DNA from: Selenomonas sp.
GTDB taxonomy: Bacteria > Bacillota_C > Negativicutes > Selenomonadales > Selenomonadaceae
Reading direction: 5' to 3'
Assembly: GCF_024693525.1 (NCBI RefSeq)
Contig: NZ_JAILKR010000024.1
Coordinates: 1 to 17,216 of the forward strand
DNA: 17,216 bases
Of the stretch, positions 16,087 through 17,216 are shown piece by piece. Positions within the stretch are counted from its first letter, which is position 1. Every line of letters begins with the position of its first letter. The notes under the pieces are model-generated. The model saw only the letters and a program-made list of their open reading frames with translations. It was not told where the DNA came from and did no database searches. A program made the position numbers and the translations under genes.

Positions 16087-16133
16087 ATAGATAGAAATAG
16101 TTGTAATCGGATATTTTGAGGAGGCTGATGAAC

Positions 16134-16418
16134 ATGGATGTCAACCTTGAAATTCGCACGGAATCGATTGCAGCGGCGCCTCGTGTTAATATTGATGAGG
16201 CCAAGACCTCTCGTTATGGACTAGGGAAGGCCCGGAAGAGAAAAGAAGAGGAACCCGAGCGCGGAGCTGAGGGGGCGGCGTATAATCTCGAGCTTATGGA
16301 TGGCAGCAAATCGAGATTATCCACGGCCTTAGGGCGATTGTCACCGGAGCAAATGCGTATTTTTCGTGCGGGAGTATTACAAGTGTACGAAAAAATGAAT
16401 TCAGCACAAAAGGCCTGA
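16134..16418 (+). CDS. Small uncharacterised basic/acidic protein, 94 aa
   Basis: I do not recognise this 94-aa protein. It has a strongly charged middle (KARKRKEEEPERG), probably disordered, and a helical C-terminus (SPEQMRIFRAGVLQVYEKM). There is no signal or membrane segment. GAGGAGG (16118-16124) lies nine bases before ATG 16134; the in-frame ATG 16128 is three bases away and is an alternative. It sits alone between a terminator and the rRNA operon, so it is probably a single-gene transcript. Confidence 0.7.
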   Translation: MDVNLEIRTESIAAAPRVNIDEAKTSRYGLGKARKRKEEEPERGAEGAAYNLELMDGSKSRLSTALGRLSPEQMRIFRAGVLQVYEKMNSAQKA

Positions 16419-16476
16419 GCATGAAGTTAGCGGAGTAACGAGTCAGGTCAGAGGCAGAAATCAATGAGACCAGAAC

Positions 16477-16518
16477 CAACAGGCCGGCAGGGGAGCAATA
16501 GCCCCTGCCGGCCTGTTG
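16477..16518. repeat. Perfect 17-bp inverted repeat (stable hairpin)
   Basis: The arms 16477-16493 and 16502-16518 (core GGCCGGCAGGGG/CCCCTGCCGGCC) pair perfectly around an eight-base loop, AGCAATAG. The stem is very GC-rich, but no T run follows on either strand, so it is not a typical intrinsic terminator. It separates the gene at 16134 from the rRNA promoters. Confidence 0.85.
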
Positions 16519-16549
16519 CGATAAAAATGAAGAAAATATGAAAAAACTG

Positions 16550-16578
16550 TTGACAAGGTGAGAAGATGCGTGTAATAT
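16550..16578 (+). promoter_or_regulatory. rRNA operon promoter P1
   Basis: TTGACA (16550-16555) and TAATAT (16573-16578) are 17 bases apart, with an A-rich stretch upstream resembling an UP element. It is the upstream member of a tandem pair typical of rRNA operons. Confidence 0.8.
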
Positions 16579-16663
16579 AGTACAAGTCGTCGGCAAAAGC
16601 GATGGAGTGATTGCTGGGGCAAAAGAATTCTCAGGGTAAGCGAAAAAAACTTCAAAAAAGTTG

Positions 16664-16692
16664 TTGACAAGCTTGAGAGAATGAGATATGAT
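16664..16692 (+). promoter_or_regulatory. rRNA operon promoter P2
   Basis: TTGACA (16664-16669) and TATGAT (16687-16692) are 17 bases apart. The -35 lies 114 bases after that of P1, and A-rich tracts (16643-16659) precede it. Confidence 0.8.
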
Positions 16693-16743
16693 GTAAAAGC
16701 TGAATCGCGCAGGACTTCAAAAGATTCTGACGATAAGGTAAGA

Positions 16744-16759
16744 TTGTTCTTTGAAAACT
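16744..16759 (+). promoter_or_regulatory. boxA-like antitermination element in the rRNA leader
   Basis: TTGTTCTTTGAAAACT resembles the NusB/NusE-binding boxA of rRNA leaders in Firmicutes. It lies about 50 bases downstream of P2 and about 225 bases before 16S, the expected location. Confidence 0.6.
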
Positions 16760-16774
16760 AAACAATGTAAAATG

Positions 16775-16938
16775 AAATCATGCAACATGATTTAAGCCAG
16801 ATGTTAATGAAGCTTCGGCTTCATATTTAAAACATCGATTGGTATGAACAACATAGCAATCGGCAATTTCTTTTAAGTAGCGAACAGCAATCTTGATTGC
16901 TTGTGAGTCACTTACATAAATTACTTTCGTAATTTATG
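16775..16938 (+). other. Structured 16S rRNA leader (three stem-loops)
   Basis: Three perfect stems are visible. The first, 16775-16782 with 16786-16793, is AAATCATG with a three-base loop. The second is a UUCG-capped stem (16807-16813 with 16818-16824) inside a looser outer pairing that ends at 16835. The third is a 10-bp stem, 16915-16924 with 16929-16938, with a TTTC loop. They probably help antitermination, folding and processing of the pre-16S transcript. Confidence 0.65.
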
Positions 16939-16982
16939 AACCATAGAATAATTGAGAGCTTGATTGAGTTCTTCAATATAAT

Positions 16983-17216
16983 TTATTGGAGAGTTTGATC
17001 CTGGCTCAGGACGAACGCTGGCGGCGTGCTTAACACATGCAAGTCGAACGAGGCGATTGAAAGCTTGCTTTTGAAAGCCGAGTGGCAAACGGGTGAGTAA
17101 CGCGTAGACAACCTGCCGCAAAGATGGGGACAACAGTCCGAAAGGACTGCTAATACCGAATGTTGTGCAATCTCCGCATGGAGGATGCATTAAAGATGGC
17201 CTCTACTTGTAAGCTA
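16983..17216 (+). rRNA. rrs: 16S ribosomal RNA, 5' part (truncated by window end)
   Basis: The universal 5' region is present (AGAGTTTGATCCTGGCTCAG at 16990-17009), followed by GACGAACGCTGGCGGCGTGC, the V1 hairpin, GTGGCAAACGGGTGAGTAACGC and the start of V2. The 5' end was set by alignment with E. coli position 1. About 234 bases of the roughly 1.5-kb gene are in the window. From memory, the V1-V2 pattern (CTGCCGCAAAGATGGGGACA, then TCCGAAAGGACTGCTAATAC) is that of Selenomonas and close relatives. Confidence 0.97.

Noticed and set aside
16921..17190. Minus-strand 89-aa ORF
   Set aside because: It lies antisense to the 16S rRNA gene and its leader, a common spurious ORF.

Overview
The window reads as chromosomal DNA of a Gram-negative-walled Firmicute of the class Negativicutes, most likely Selenomonas or a close relative in Selenomonadaceae. 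Two things suggest this. The 5' end of a 16S rRNA gene at the right edge looks Selenomonas-like to me by recollection, not by a search. Strong AGGAGG ribosome sites and TTGACA/TATAAT promoters occur together with an RND efflux pump that needs an outer membrane. Every supported gene is on the + strand.

Layout. (1) 1-2463: an uncharacterised 160-aa protein, two small doubtful ORFs with a possible frameshift, a radical SAM enzyme of the AmmeMemoRadiSam type (AmrS), and an AlkD-like DNA alkylation repair protein. The last two are tightly coupled. (2) 2464-7410: an efflux module consisting of a TetR regulator, a periplasmic adaptor and an RND permease. Nearly the same palindromic operator (15 of 17 bases identical) sits in front of tetR and in front of the adaptor gene, so the TetR protein probably represses both itself and the pump. 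Upstream of tetR is an unusual array of four 11-bp palindromes at exact 18-bp spacing; the last one forms the tetR -35 box. (3) 7411-15634: a DNA-repair stretch with sbcD-sbcC (overlapping ATGA), an uncharacterised protein with a Cys-rich C-terminus, an AbrB-family membrane protein and a divergent NAD-dependent DNA ligase. The last three are joined by short gaps or overlaps. (4) 15635-16418: two small uncharacterised genes separated by a strong intrinsic terminator. (5) 16419-17216: a very stable hairpin, tandem rRNA promoters P1 and P2, a structured leader with a boxA-like element, and the first 234 or so bases of 16S rRNA, cut by the window edge.

The most unexplained signal is the palindrome TTGACNNGTCAA. 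It forms the phased array before tetR, and perfect copies also lie inside a small ORF at 785 and twice inside sbcC. That is far more often than chance would give in 17 kb. Other points of interest are the noncanonical ligase beside SbcCD, a promoter-plus-hairpin unit in the sbcD leader, and a 17-bp perfect hairpin without a U-tract ahead of the rRNA operon. No phage, insertion sequence, CRISPR array or tRNA was seen.
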